Below are positions 44,005-53,084 of a DNA stretch of 64,000 nt, in pieces (the stretch's first letter is position 1; each line of letters starts with the position of its first letter). The notes under the pieces are model-generated. The model saw only the letters and a program-made list of their open reading frames with translations. It did not search any database and was not told the origin of the DNA. A program made the position numbers and the translations under genes. The stretch covers positions 186,001-250,000 of the forward strand of contig CAWDZQ010000004.1 in NCBI GenBank assembly GCA_963807065.1, in the 5' to 3' direction. This stretch comes from CAWAND01 sp963807065. GTDB lineage: Bacteria > Chloroflexota > Anaerolineae > Anaerolineales > E44-bin32.

Positions 44005-44046
44005 ACGCTGGACCACCCGCTGAGACCGACTATGACCGCTCGACCG

Positions 44047-44052
44047 ATTATA
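44047..44052 (-). promoter_or_regulatory. -10 box of dnaE
   Basis: TATAAT on the minus strand, 42 bases before ATG 44004. The 17-base spacer leads to a poor -35 (TGGCCC). Confidence 0.45.
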
Positions 44053-44153
44053 GCCAAGCAGCCCGCGCGGGGCCAGTGCCCGGCCCCACAGCGCATCATT
44101 TTTAAGGTTGCCCCCGCCTATCGGGAGTTGGCCCTGATTCCCAGCCGGATGCC

Positions 44154-46553
44154 ATGGGAAAGCGACGTCGCATGTCCCTTTTGACGAGGCTCTTCGACGG
44201 GGTTCGAGTCCTGGGATGGAACGATGTGCTGAAAAGCGTACGCTTCGCCCGCTACCGAGACCGGTGGAATCCAGCCCATCCAGATCCACCCTCCAGACCA
44301 TCGGACATCGGGAGCCTGGTCGAGATGCGCGACGTCGAACAGGGCGTGGAGCTCAGGTTTCGCAACGCTACAGTGCGGGTCGAGTTCTTGGCCGACGATC
44401 TGGTGAAGCTCAGGTGGACCCCCGGCAAACGATCCCCTGATTACGCCATCTCCCGGCACACGTGGCCCGCCGTCAAGATAAACCGTACGCGGGGCGAAGA
44501 ACATATTGTCCTCACATCAACCAGGCTCAGCCTTCGGCTAGCGCACACCGGTGCCGCCGCCTTCTACGATATGGACGGGAACCCGCTTCGGCAGGACGAT
44601 CCACCACAGCGAATCGACGACGGCTGGTCGGTGCAAAGCCCGCTTCGCCCCGGGGAGTGCATCTTTGGATTGGGGGAGCGTTCGGCCGGCCTCAACCTGC
44701 GTCCCGGTCGCTATCGCCTTTGGAATGCTGACCCCTCGGGCGGCTATCTGCCCGGCCACGATCCCCTCTACCTGAGTATCCCGGTGTATTCGGGACTCCA
44801 TGCCCGGGGCGCCTATCTGGTCTTTTACGACAACCCCCATGACGGCTGGGTTACGCTCGGGGATCGTGCCGAAGCCAGGTTCTCGGCGGGTGAGCTTGTC
44901 TCGTATTTCATCGCCGGTCCCCTTCAATCGGCCCTGCCGAGATTCATGGAGCTGACCGGCCGGCCGCCGCTACCACCGCGCTGGGCCCTCGGGTTGCATC
45001 AATCGCGGTGGGGGTACCGAAGCCAGACGGACATTCAGGCCGTGTTGGATGGATACCGTGCCCACGAGCTGCCCCTGAGCGCCGTGCATCTCGATATCGA
45101 CCACATGCTCGGTTACCGGGTCTTCACGGTGGATCCAAAGCGATTTCCCGATGTCCCCAGACTTGCAGAAGAGCTCCATGAGGTGGGCGTTCGCCTGGTC
45201 GCCATCCTCGACCCCGGCGTGAAGCAGGTTGAGGGTTATGACATCTACCAATCAGGGCTTGAAGGCGGGCATTTCTGCCAGCTGCCGAACCACCAAATCA
45301 TGCGCGGCCTGGTCTGGCCCGGGTGGGTGGGTTTCCCAGACTTCACTCGCCCAGCGACGCGCACCTGGTGGGGTGATCTCTATCGCCGCATGCTGGATAT
45401 GGGGATCGACGGTTTTTGGCACGATATGAACGAGCCGACGTGCTTCGCCGCCTGGGGAGACACAACCTTCCCCACTTACACCCGCCACGATCTGGAGGGC
45501 CTCGGCGGAGATCACGCAACCGCCCACAACCTGTACGGCCTCCAGATGGACCGTGCAGGTTTCGAGGCGCTTCAATCCCAGCGACCCAATCGTCGCCCGT
45601 TTCTGCTGACACGCTCTGGTTGGGCTGGCGTCCAGCGCTATGCATGGCATTGGACGGGCGACACGGTGTCCTGTTGGGAAGACCTGCAGAATACCGTACC
45701 CAGTCTGCTTGGCCTTTCCCTTTCAGGGATCCTGTTCTCTGGATCCGACATCGGCGGCTTCAATGGCCATCCCGATCCCGAGCTCTACCTCCGCTGGTTC
45801 GCCCTGGGCTGCCTCGTGCCGTTCTGCCGCGTGCACTCGGCTGCTACCTCGCCGCCCCGTGAACCCTGGCGCTTTGGGCCCGACGTGACCCACGATGTTC
45901 GCCAGCTCTTAGACCTCAGGAAGTCCCTGGAGCCATATCTGTACACACTCTCGGCGGAAGCTGCTGAGCATGGGCTGCCTTGGATGAGGCCGGTCTTCTG
46001 GTTCGATCCATCCGACCGACATCTTTGGTCCATCGAGAGCAGCTTCGGACTTGGCCCCCACCTTTTGGCGGCGCCGATCCTCAATCCCGGCCAAGTTTCA
46101 CGGGAGCTGCGCTTGCCCAGCGGGGGTTGGTACACCTACTGGGACGATGGACGGCGGCTTCAAGGTGGCACTCGAGTTAGGGTGCGATCGGATCCCCCCA
46201 TACCTCCACTCCTGATGCGTGAGGGGAGCATCCTGCCTACCGACAAAGGAGGCACGCTGGCTCTGACCTTGTGCCTCCCCAAATCCGGCGAGTGCGAAGG
46301 GAGTCTGTACGACGATGCCGGGGATGGGTATGGCCCTCACCGATGGGATCGTTTCCTCGCCTCCGGCACAGGGAACAAATGGCGCCTCACCTGGTCGTCC
46401 ACCGGCGACTACAAATTCGATTACCCAGGTGTCCTGATCCGCGTTCCCTCGGGCAGGGGCCGGATTGCCACCCTTTCTGTGGACGGAATCTCGGTCCCTC
46501 CGGGCGAACCTGTCCCGCCCTTCGATAAGGCCGAACTCACTCTGGAGGATTGA
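44154..46553 (+). CDS. Alpha-glucosidase/alpha-xylosidase, glycoside hydrolase family 31
   Basis: A 799-residue retaining glycosidase. The nucleophile is Asp424 in 'GFWHDMNEPT'. Substrate-site motifs include 'PRWALGLHQSRWGYRSQ', 'LDIDHMLGYRVFTVD', 'LTRSGWAGVQRYAWHWTGD' and 'SGSDIGGFNG'. A beta-sandwich precedes the barrel and two follow it. No signal peptide is seen, so it acts in the cytoplasm, probably on maltose-type oligosaccharides. The start could be 44154 or the ATG at 44172 (MSLLTRL); neither has a good ribosome site. It is divergent from dnaE. Confidence 0.93.
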   Translation: MGKRRRMSLLTRLFDGVRVLGWNDVLKSVRFARYRDRWNPAHPDPPSRPSDIGSLVEMRDVEQGVELRFRNATVRVEFLADDLVKLRWTPGKRSPDYAISRHTWPAVKINRTRGEEHIVLTSTRLSLRLAHTGAAAFYDMDGNPLRQDDPPQRIDDGWSVQSPLRPGECIFGLGERSAGLNLRPGRYRLWNADPSGGYLPGHDPLYLSIPVYSGLHARGAYLVFYDNPHDGWVTLGDRAEARFSAGELVSYFIAGPLQSALPRFMELTGRPPLPPRWALGLHQSRWGYRSQTDIQAVLDGYRAHELPLSAVHLDIDHMLGYRVFTVDPKRFPDVPRLAEELHEVGVRLVAILDPGVKQVEGYDIYQSGLEGGHFCQLPNHQIMRGLVWPGWVGFPDFTRPATRTWWGDLYRRMLDMGIDGFWHDMNEPTCFAAWGDTTFPTYTRHDLEGLGGDHATAHNLYGLQMDRAGFEALQSQRPNRRPFLLTRSGWAGVQRYAWHWTGDTVSCWEDLQNTVPSLLGLSLSGILFSGSDIGGFNGHPDPELYLRWFALGCLVPFCRVHSAATSPPREPWRFGPDVTHDVRQLLDLRKSLEPYLYTLSAEAAEHGLPWMRPVFWFDPSDRHLWSIESSFGLGPHLLAAPILNPGQVSRELRLPSGGWYTYWDDGRRLQGGTRVRVRSDPPIPPLLMREGSILPTDKGGTLALTLCLPKSGECEGSLYDDAGDGYGPHRWDRFLASGTGNKWRLTWSSTGDYKFDYPGVLIRVPSGRGRIATLSVDGISVPPGEPVPPFDKAELTLED

Positions 46554-46587
46554 CCCAGCGCAGCACCGGCAGCAAGCGGAACAAGCA

Positions 46588-46613
46588 GAGCGCCCTCCGA
46601 TTGGAGGGCGCTC
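46588..46613. terminator. Bidirectional terminator between convergent genes
   Basis: Perfect 11-bp stem (46588-46598 with 46603-46613), GATT loop, between the GH31 gene and the gene ending at 46642. Confidence 0.6.
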
Positions 46614-46641
46614 ATGACCTTACGCTGGACAGTTGGTATCG

Positions 46642-47676
46642 TCAGCTCTTCTCACCGGAGGAAGTCCGCTTTCGACTGCTGGCCGGTTTGGGGGGTACCG
46701 GGGGTTCAGAGACGGCCACCGCCGATGCCGGCTGGTAATCCCGGCTGCCAAAACGGGTCAGCAGGACGGCGCCCAAGCCAATACACACCACCACAAACGG
46801 CGCCACCCATCCAATGCACGGAATCAGCCCGACGCCGCCGATGACCAGTGTCATCAGGAAGCCTCCAATACCGGCTTCCGCAGCAGGGTGCATATCCCAG
46901 TTGAAGGCGAGCCCCAGCCGGCGTCCGACTTCCAACCCGAGAGCCACCCAGCCGAAGAGCGCCGACACGAGCAGAAGCAGCAGACCGAGGAAACTCAGGG
47001 GTGAGAATAGGATCGTCAGCAACAGAAGGATTAGGGCCGGGATGCCTATGATCTGGGTCAGCAAACCCAACCCGCCAGCCGCGAAGGGTTGTCCCACGGC
47101 CGCCCGCCCCACGCGCAGTGTAGGTTCAGGCCAGAAGATCACGACCAGCACGGCCAGCGCCGCCAGCATCAGGGTTCGGAAACCAAACCACAATAAGTTG
47201 AACACCGGGCTGAGCCGCAGAGACCAGTTCGGAATGCTCGGCTTGATGATCGAGGGTCCAAGGCGGAAGTTGAAGGGCACATCCAGCCCCTGTCCGCGTA
47301 CAACCTGGCCGTCGACTTGCGCCCCCGACGAGCGTTTGAGATTACCGCCCACACTTGACACATCGCCGTGGATGTGGGACGTGTCCAACAGTTCGGCGTT
47401 ACCCCCTAGGATGGCGACGTCACCCGTGACTTCTCCGGCTGCCGAGACGCTGCCACCCATGACCAGGATGCTCCCCTGGACCGTCGATCCCTCCAACAGA
47501 TTGACGTTGCCCCCCAGGACAATCAGGTCGCCATCCTGCACCTGCCCCACCTCCAGGGTGTACGAGTCCCCGAAGATCACGCGCCCGTCAGCGGGGCCAG
47601 CTGCCAGGACGGACGTCGGAAGCAGGACGACGAGCAGCGAGACCAGCACCAGGCTTGCTAGCAGCTTCCTCTTCAT
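46642..47676 (-). CDS. Membrane protein with N-terminal bactofilin-like beta repeats
   Basis: A 344-residue protein. A signal peptide (residues 1-25) is followed by about 100 residues of short beta repeats ('GDLIVLGGNVNLLEGSTV', 'GDVAILGGNAELLDTSHI'), as in polymer-forming cytoskeletal (bactofilin-like) domains. Four to five membrane spans come next, including 'LILLLLTILFSPLSFLGLL', then a polar C-terminal tail. The beta part should face outside. It is last in an ECF sigma/anti-sigma operon: its ATG lies one base after the anti-sigma stop, behind AAGGAG. Its function is not known; it may be the output or the stress sensor of the sigma system. Confidence 0.75.
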   Translation of the reverse strand: MKRKLLASLVLVSLLVVLLPTSVLAAGPADGRVIFGDSYTLEVGQVQDGDLIVLGGNVNLLEGSTVQGSILVMGGSVSAAGEVTGDVAILGGNAELLDTSHIHGDVSSVGGNLKRSSGAQVDGQVVRGQGLDVPFNFRLGPSIIKPSIPNWSLRLSPVFNLLWFGFRTLMLAALAVLVVIFWPEPTLRVGRAAVGQPFAAGGLGLLTQIIGIPALILLLLTILFSPLSFLGLLLLLVSALFGWVALGLEVGRRLGLAFNWDMHPAAEAGIGGFLMTLVIGGVGLIPCIGWVAPFVVVCIGLGAVLLTRFGSRDYQPASAVAVSEPPVPPKPASSRKRTSSGEKS

Positions 47677-47677
47677 T

Positions 47678-48232
47678 TCAATTCTCCTTGGCTTGAGTTT
47701 GCAGGACGGCCAGGTAAAACGATGCCGTCCATAGCGCACTAAATCCTGTGTAGAGCATGATCAATCCCAGGGCGACCGCCATTCCCGCCCACATCAGGCC
47801 GAAGCTGGCGAGCGGAGGCAGGGCGCTGGACACGATTCGCAGCGAGTCCACCACCAGCCGGAGTTGCGCATCAAGCGCCGCCAACTGACCCAGAACGATT
47901 CCCACTGCCTGGGCGGGGGCACCAAGCACCCACCATCCCATGACAGCCAGGGTGGCGGTGGCTCCGAGCCCGGAACAGGCAAGAGCCAGCGCTGTCTGGC
48001 GTCGGTGCCGCAGGCGACGCGCCACACGTAGTCTTTCAACCCAGCGCTTTTCAAAACCCGCTCCGGGCATCGCGGCCGGTCGGGCTTCAAGCGCCTGCCG
48101 CACCCCTGCCCATTGCGCGGCGAACGCCCGACATTCGGTGCAATCCGCCAGATGCTCCGTGGCCATTCGGGAAATTACTGCATCGGTGGATTCGCCTTCG
48201 AGGATCCAGGACCTCACCTGCTCATGATTCAT
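47678..48232 (-). CDS. Anti-sigma factor with zinc-finger (zf-HC2-like) domain
   Basis: A 184-residue protein with a cytoplasmic N-terminal zinc-binding HxxxCxxC motif ('HLADCTEC') and three hydrophobic segments (about residues 78-100, 133-150, 155-175), so it sits in the membrane. Such proteins hold their cognate ECF sigma factor inactive until a signal arrives. It overlaps the sigma gene by 11 bases. The start at 48232 follows GGAG. Confidence 0.82.
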   Translation of the reverse strand: MNHEQVRSWILEGESTDAVISRMATEHLADCTECRAFAAQWAGVRQALEARPAAMPGAGFEKRWVERLRVARRLRHRRQTALALACSGLGATATLAVMGWWVLGAPAQAVGIVLGQLAALDAQLRLVVDSLRIVSSALPPLASFGLMWAGMAVALGLIMLYTGFSALWTASFYLAVLQTQAKEN

Positions 48233-48794
48233 GGCGCGTCTCCGCTTCATCGGCAGACCAACCCAGCGCCAGAACTCGGCGCGCACGAAACATACGGCTC
48301 TTGACGGCACTCGGGCTCAGGTTCAAGCTGCGGCCGATCTCATCCAACGGCATGTCAAACCAGTAGTGAAGCACAATGGCCGCGCGGTCCAGAGGGTCAA
48401 GCGCATCGATCAGCGCCTGAAGCCGACCGGCCGTTTCAGATTCGATGACCTCCGCCTCGGGAGCCTGCACTTGGGTTCCCTTTGTGCCCGCCGAGTCGAG
48501 GGGAAGCGTGCGCACCCGGCGGCGGCGCAGCGTGTCAACGCAGTGATTGGAGGCGATGGTCAACATCCAGTTGGCGAATTTTCGGCGCGGGTCATAACGC
48601 CGCAGATGGCGGTAGGCTTTCAAGAAGCTCTCCTGGGCGGCATCCTCGGCAGCTGCAGGCTCGCCGAGGATCCGGTAGCACAGGTTGAAAACCGGCGCCT
48701 GGTAGGCACCCACAAGGTTGGCGAAAGCCATGTCGTCCCCGTTCCGGGCACGCGCAATCCACACGGCCTCTTCTGGGTTGTGCGTGGTCGGCAT
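48222..48794 (-). CDS. RNA polymerase ECF sigma factor (sigma-70 family)
   Basis: A 190-residue sigma factor. Region 2 is 'FNLCYRILGEPAAAEDAAQE' and 'FLKAYRHLRRYDPRRKFANW'. Region 4 is 'LDPLDRAAIVLHYWFDMPLD', then 'EIGRSLNLSPSAVKSRMFRA'. The linker is 45 residues and acidic. It should direct transcription of its own operon and other targets when released by the anti-sigma factor. First gene of a three-gene operon. Confidence 0.93.
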   Translation of the reverse strand: MPTTHNPEEAVWIARARNGDDMAFANLVGAYQAPVFNLCYRILGEPAAAEDAAQESFLKAYRHLRRYDPRRKFANWMLTIASNHCVDTLRRRRVRTLPLDSAGTKGTQVQAPEAEVIESETAGRLQALIDALDPLDRAAIVLHYWFDMPLDEIGRSLNLSPSAVKSRMFRARRVLALGWSADEAETRHES

Positions 48795-48914
48795 GCCCCG
48801 AGTTGCCTTTCTTCCGCGCTCTCTACCTATCTATACGCAGGAATGGGGAACGGGTTGCATCTGAATGGCAGGCGACGGTCTGGCCCTGGGGATCGAAAAC
48901 GGGCCGACCAGTGA

Positions 48915-50867
48915 TCAGACGGGGGACGTCTGAGGGTGAAACTGGGTCTCGTACAGGTTGGCATAAAGGCCGCCTTGAGTAAGCAGGTCTTCATGCCTGC
49001 CCCGCTGCACCAGCTGTCCCTTTTGCATCACCAAGATCTGGTCCGCCCCCCTGACGGTGCTCAGCCGATGGGCGATCACAATCGACGTCCTGCCTTGCAT
49101 GACTTTCTGCATGGCATCTTGGATGAGCGCTTCGGACTGGGAGTCGAGGTGGCTGGTGGCCTCATCCAGAATCAGAACCCGAGGATCTTTGAGGATCACA
49201 CGGGCGATCGCCACGCGCTGCTTCTCTCCCCCCGAGAGGCGATAGCCGCGCTCGCCGACCACTGTCTCATAGCCTTCCGGCAAGCTGGCGATGAATTCGT
49301 GTATGTTGGCGGCCCGGCAGGCAGCCTCGACCTCCGACATGGCAGCACCCGGCCGCGCGTAGAGTAGATTGGTCATCAGTGAGTCATGGAACAGGTAGGT
49401 CTCCTGTGTGACCATGCCGATGTGCTCGGCCAGCTCGTCCAGAGACAACTGTCTCAGGTCTTGGCCGTCGAGCTTGACCTGCCCACGCAAGGGATCGTAC
49501 AGGCGGGGGACCAGGTAGGTGATGGTGGTCTTGCCGGCCCCGCTTGGCCCGACCAAGGCTGCCACCTCACCAGGCCGGATTTCGAAGCTTACGCCGCGCA
49601 ATGCCCAGCGGACTTCGGGCTCGATTGGCGGGAGGGCGGTGCCTTCGCCTGGCCTATCGCTATCGCCCTTCTCCTTCTGCTCCTTTGGAATGTAGGTCGC
49701 ATTGCGGCGAAAGCGGCGAACTTCTTCCAGTCCTACGGGACGGTCATCCTGCCCCTGGTAGGAAAACCAGACGTCGTCGAACGCTACATGGCCACTGACC
49801 TTCTCGAGCCGAACGGGCACCGGCGGGTCATGGATCTCTTGGGGAAGGTCGAGCACCTCAAACACACGTTCAAAACTGACCATCGAGGTGGCAAAGTCCA
49901 CCCGCACGTTGGTCAGGGCCATCAGCGGGCCGTAAAGGTCGGAAAGGTAAGCGGTGAAGGCCACGATCGTCCCGATAGTGAAGGCACCCTGCAAGACCAG
50001 GTGTCCGCCCATCCAGAAGATCATGGCCGTTCCCAGCGCGCTTACAAGGCTAAGGCCGAGAGAGAACCAACGGCCAACCACCGCCTGCCGTATTCCAATG
50101 TCACGCACAGCCGCTGCCCGGTCGGCGAAGCGGTCGACCTCCGTTCGGTAGCGGCCGAAAATCTTAACCAACAGCGCCCCGCTTATGTTCAGGGTCTCGT
50201 TCATCATGGCGTTCATGCGGGCGTTGTTTTCCATCGACTGGCGCGTGATCTGGCGCAGCGTCCGACCGACGCGGCGCGCTGGGATGACGAACAGGGGCAA
50301 GATGGCGATCCCCAGCAAGGTCAGGCGCCACTCAAGACTGAACATGATGGCCAAAGTGGCGACCAGGGAAACGGCATTGCTGATCAAGGTCATCACCGTG
50401 CCAGTGATGGCCCGCTGAGCGCCAACGACGTCGTTGTTAAGACGGGACATCAACTCACCGGCATGCGTGTGAGTGAAGAAGCGCAGGCTCAGCCGCTGGA
50501 GGTGGGCATACAGATCCCGCCGAAGGTCGTAAATCACACCTTCGCCGATGCGCGAGCTGGCGTAGCGCTGGGCAACCCCAAGCAAGCCATTGATCAAGGG
50601 CACAGCCACCATGCCCAAGGCCAACAGGTTGAGCCGGCCTGCGTCTCGATTGGGCAGGGCGTGGTCGATGAGATCTCGAATCAGGAGGGGCGGAAGGAGC
50701 GAAAGCAGCGAGATAGCCACGATCGTGGTCAGAATGACGGCTACACCCCGCCAATAGGGCCGAGCGTAGCGGGCGACACGCAGGATGAGCTCCCGGCTTA
50801 CCTCCGGCTGGTCCTGCTCTTCGTCGTACCTGATGAACGACCACCAGTTGCCGCTGTACCAACCCAT
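48915..50867 (-). CDS. ABC transporter, fused permease and ATPase (exporter type)
   Basis: A 650-residue half-exporter: six membrane spans (about 40-330) and a C-terminal ATPase with Walker A 'GPSGAGKTT', signature 'LSGGEKQR', Walker B 'RVLILDEATSHLD' and switch 'IAHRLS'. The ATPase has a charged insert of about 45 residues between its first strand ('VWFSYQGQ') and 'RWALRGVSFEI', rich in Arg/Lys/Glu, not usual in this class. It probably works as a dimer, exporting a lipid, drug or peptide. The gene stands alone with its own promoter. Confidence 0.92.
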   Translation of the reverse strand: MGWYSGNWWSFIRYDEEQDQPEVSRELILRVARYARPYWRGVAVILTTIVAISLLSLLPPLLIRDLIDHALPNRDAGRLNLLALGMVAVPLINGLLGVAQRYASSRIGEGVIYDLRRDLYAHLQRLSLRFFTHTHAGELMSRLNNDVVGAQRAITGTVMTLISNAVSLVATLAIMFSLEWRLTLLGIAILPLFVIPARRVGRTLRQITRQSMENNARMNAMMNETLNISGALLVKIFGRYRTEVDRFADRAAAVRDIGIRQAVVGRWFSLGLSLVSALGTAMIFWMGGHLVLQGAFTIGTIVAFTAYLSDLYGPLMALTNVRVDFATSMVSFERVFEVLDLPQEIHDPPVPVRLEKVSGHVAFDDVWFSYQGQDDRPVGLEEVRRFRRNATYIPKEQKEKGDSDRPGEGTALPPIEPEVRWALRGVSFEIRPGEVAALVGPSGAGKTTITYLVPRLYDPLRGQVKLDGQDLRQLSLDELAEHIGMVTQETYLFHDSLMTNLLYARPGAAMSEVEAACRAANIHEFIASLPEGYETVVGERGYRLSGGEKQRVAIARVILKDPRVLILDEATSHLDSQSEALIQDAMQKVMQGRTSIVIAHRLSTVRGADQILVMQKGQLVQRGRHEDLLTQGGLYANLYETQFHPQTSPV

Positions 50868-50908
50868 CTGGTTGTCCTACCCTTCCGAATCTCCTGTCTC
50901 GACCGGGG

Positions 50909-50917
50909 ATTATATCA
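50909..50917 (-). promoter_or_regulatory. Extended -10 promoter of the ABC exporter
   Basis: TGATATAAT on the minus strand, about 41 bases before ATG 50867. Confidence 0.5.
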
Positions 50918-51003
50918 GTCACCTTGCCGACCCATCGATCATGGGGCGAAGGCAAGTGACGATTGCTGCGGCCCCCAGGTAGGCTTTGTTATGGTCTGGG
51001 CCG

Positions 51004-51428
51004 ATGACCGTACTCAGAGCCGTTGACGAACCGACCCACATCCTGTCCGTCGACGCGGCCAACCGGCGCTATCGTGACTTCGGTCTGCGCAGCTTCGCCG
51101 GGGACGGTAACCACAGTTCCCCAAGCCGGAAGACATCGTGCTCGGGTATCCAACCAACCTAGCCGGCTTCGCAGGCGCCTTGGAGGCCTTCTGCCGAACC
51201 CACACGGTCGGCGTTCTGTTCCTCGACGGCTCCCACTGGCCGGGCGCCATCCGCAATCCCCCATCGACCAACTTGCCTTATGACGAGCTTCAAGCGGCCA
51301 TCGTCCAGCGGCTGGGCAAGGCCATTGTCAACGGGGACCCCGGCGGCGGCGTTCTAGCCGGCGTGGACCCCATTTGGGAGCAAGGGGAAGTGTTCGAGGG
51401 GTTGATCGCCTATCCCGGGCTCGCCTGA
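51004..51428 (+). CDS. Unknown protein, frameshifted
   Basis: About 140 residues when two frames are joined. From ATG 51004 the frame gives 'MTVLRAVDEPTHILSVDAAN' and runs to a stop near 51160. The second frame takes over at about 51117 with 'FPKPEDIVLGYPTNLAGFA' and continues to TGA 51428. Adding one T before the CCCC run at about 51117-51121 would join them. The longest intact piece, 51138-51428 (96 residues), has hydrophobic strands such as 'HTVGVLFLDGSHWPG' and a helical middle. No family recognised. Confidence 0.5.
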
Positions 51429-51451
51429 TCGACCCAAGAAATCTGGTTCAG

Positions 51452-51471
51452 ATTGTGAAAAATATCACAAT
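51452..51471. promoter_or_regulatory. CRP/FNR-type palindrome between convergent genes
   Basis: ATTGTGA-N6-TCACAAT, perfect 7-bp arms. It overlaps the stop codon of elp3 and follows the unknown gene. The position fits neither a promoter nor a strong terminator. Confidence 0.4.
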
Positions 51472-53066
51472 AGCGTCTTGAGCATGTAAGTTTCGCCCAG
51501 TGCGTAGCCCAACCGTGCATAGTAACCCCGGGTCCCCAGAGCGGCGATGATCGCCATCCGGGCGAAACCCGCCTCTCTTGCCAGGCTCTCGGCGTGGTCG
51601 ACCAACCGCCGGCCCAAACCAATGTGCTGGGCGGCGCCCCGCCGGGAGCGCCCCATCCCCACGGATTGGCCATAGACGTGGACTTCGCGGATCAGCGCCG
51701 CCGAGTCCAGATCTCTCATATCCAAGTGGGGTGAATCCACGCCAGGCAGTGAGAGCCGTAGGAATCCGGCCAAGCGATCGTCTGGAGTCACAAAGGACAA
51801 GAAGTGTTCCTCAGCGCCACCGGCAGCATAGGTCTCGTCCTCCAGGCGCAGCGCACCCGCCCTCACCGACCGCCCGCGGATTTCCCGGCATCGAATACAG
51901 TTGCACTCCAAGCCCCGCCGCTTCAGCTCGATGTGAACGTCTTGCCGCAGGCTGGTTCGCCGGTTGCCTGCCACCACATGCGTCGAAGGAAAGTCCCGGA
52001 TGATGCGGTTGACCCGGCAGTAACGAGGGATAGTGGGCTTGATGCGGACCAGGAGTTCGATCAACTCCTCGGTCGCGTACGGCTGATAGCCGCCTTGCTG
52101 CCAAATGGTGAAGAGCTCGGCCTGTTCGAGGAGCTGATTGGGGTAGATCTTGAGTTCATCCGGCCGCAGATCGGGGTCGTCCCACAGCCGAGCGAAATCA
52201 TGTTCGTCCGAGTCAAGGCTGGCACCCAGGAGATTGGGCATCCAGTGAAGGACGATCTTGAAGCCGGAGGCCCGCAGCAGGCGCACCGCCCGGCGTGTGG
52301 CGTCGACGCTGTGGCCGCGCTGGTTGATGGCCAGGATCTCATCATCCAGGCTTTGGGCTCCCACCTGGACCTTGGTCACGCCCAACGACCTCAACCAGGT
52401 GATTTCGTCGGCGTCCACATGATCCGGGCGGGTCTCGACCACAAGTCCCACATTGCGATGGTCGGCGTGCGCGTTGGCGGCCTGAGCATCAGCCAAATCC
52501 TTTGAGTCGAAGCCGTTCATGGCATCCAGGCATCGTTTGACAAACCAGGCCTGATAGTCACGCCGATAGGAGCTCCAAGTGCCGCCCAAGATCAGCAGTT
52601 CGATTTTGGCCGTCGGATGGCCGATGCTGTAAAGCGCCTCGATCCGGGACGCCGTCTGATCGAAGGGATCGAAACCATTTTGCAGTGCGCGCATGGCGCC
52701 AGGCTCATCCGGAAGATACGACTTGGGCATCCGCTGGTCGGTCGGGCAGAACACGCATTTCCCGGGGCACGGATAGGGTTTGGTCAGCACGGTGACCGTG
52801 GTCACCCCCGAAAGGGTTCGGCTCGGTTTCATGCGAATCCGCCGGAGAAACGCGGGATCCCAGGCCCAATCACCGGCTTCCGTCAGCTGGCGGTAAGCCA
52901 TCACCAGAGCGTTCTTGCCGATAAAGCCGCCTTCCGGCTTGGGGTGGCGCCGGATGGCCTCATGCGCCGGTTGGCCATCCCGGATCTCCTCCAGGATGAC
53001 CGCAGCCAAAGCCAGGTGGGCGTCGGTGACGTCGTATCGCGGGTGGGGAATGTGAGCCTGGTCCAT
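51465..53066 (-). CDS. elp3: Elp3-type tRNA U34 carboxymethyltransferase (radical SAM plus GNAT)
   Basis: A 533-residue protein with the two Elp3 domains. The radical SAM cluster is held by Cys100, Cys104 and Cys107 ('CPGKCVFCPTDQRMPKSY'). 'LGGTWSSYRRDYQAWFVKRC' and 'GVTKVQVGAQSLDDEIL' are family landmarks, and a cysteine group 'CNCIRCREI' follows. The C-terminal ~140 residues form the acetyl-CoA-binding GNAT domain ('GLGRRLVDHAESLA'). Elp3 builds cm5U at the wobble base of tRNAs. Start ATG 53066 is taken because upstream frame would overlap the divergent methyltransferase. Only 18 bases separate the two start codons. Confidence 0.93.
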   Translation of the reverse strand: MDQAHIPHPRYDVTDAHLALAAVILEEIRDGQPAHEAIRRHPKPEGGFIGKNALVMAYRQLTEAGDWAWDPAFLRRIRMKPSRTLSGVTTVTVLTKPYPCPGKCVFCPTDQRMPKSYLPDEPGAMRALQNGFDPFDQTASRIEALYSIGHPTAKIELLILGGTWSSYRRDYQAWFVKRCLDAMNGFDSKDLADAQAANAHADHRNVGLVVETRPDHVDADEITWLRSLGVTKVQVGAQSLDDEILAINQRGHSVDATRRAVRLLRASGFKIVLHWMPNLLGASLDSDEHDFARLWDDPDLRPDELKIYPNQLLEQAELFTIWQQGGYQPYATEELIELLVRIKPTIPRYCRVNRIIRDFPSTHVVAGNRRTSLRQDVHIELKRRGLECNCIRCREIRGRSVRAGALRLEDETYAAGGAEEHFLSFVTPDDRLAGFLRLSLPGVDSPHLDMRDLDSAALIREVHVYGQSVGMGRSRRGAAQHIGLGRRLVDHAESLAREAGFARMAIIAALGTRGYYARLGYALGETYMLKTLL

Positions 53067-53072
53067 GAAACG

Positions 53073-53078
53073 TATAAT
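53073..53078 (+). promoter_or_regulatory. -10 box of the methyltransferase gene, leaderless
   Basis: TATAAT, 6 bases before ATG 53085, with no room for a ribosome site. Its near-symmetry may also serve elp3 on the other strand. Confidence 0.5.
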
Positions 53079-53084
53079 CGCCTT

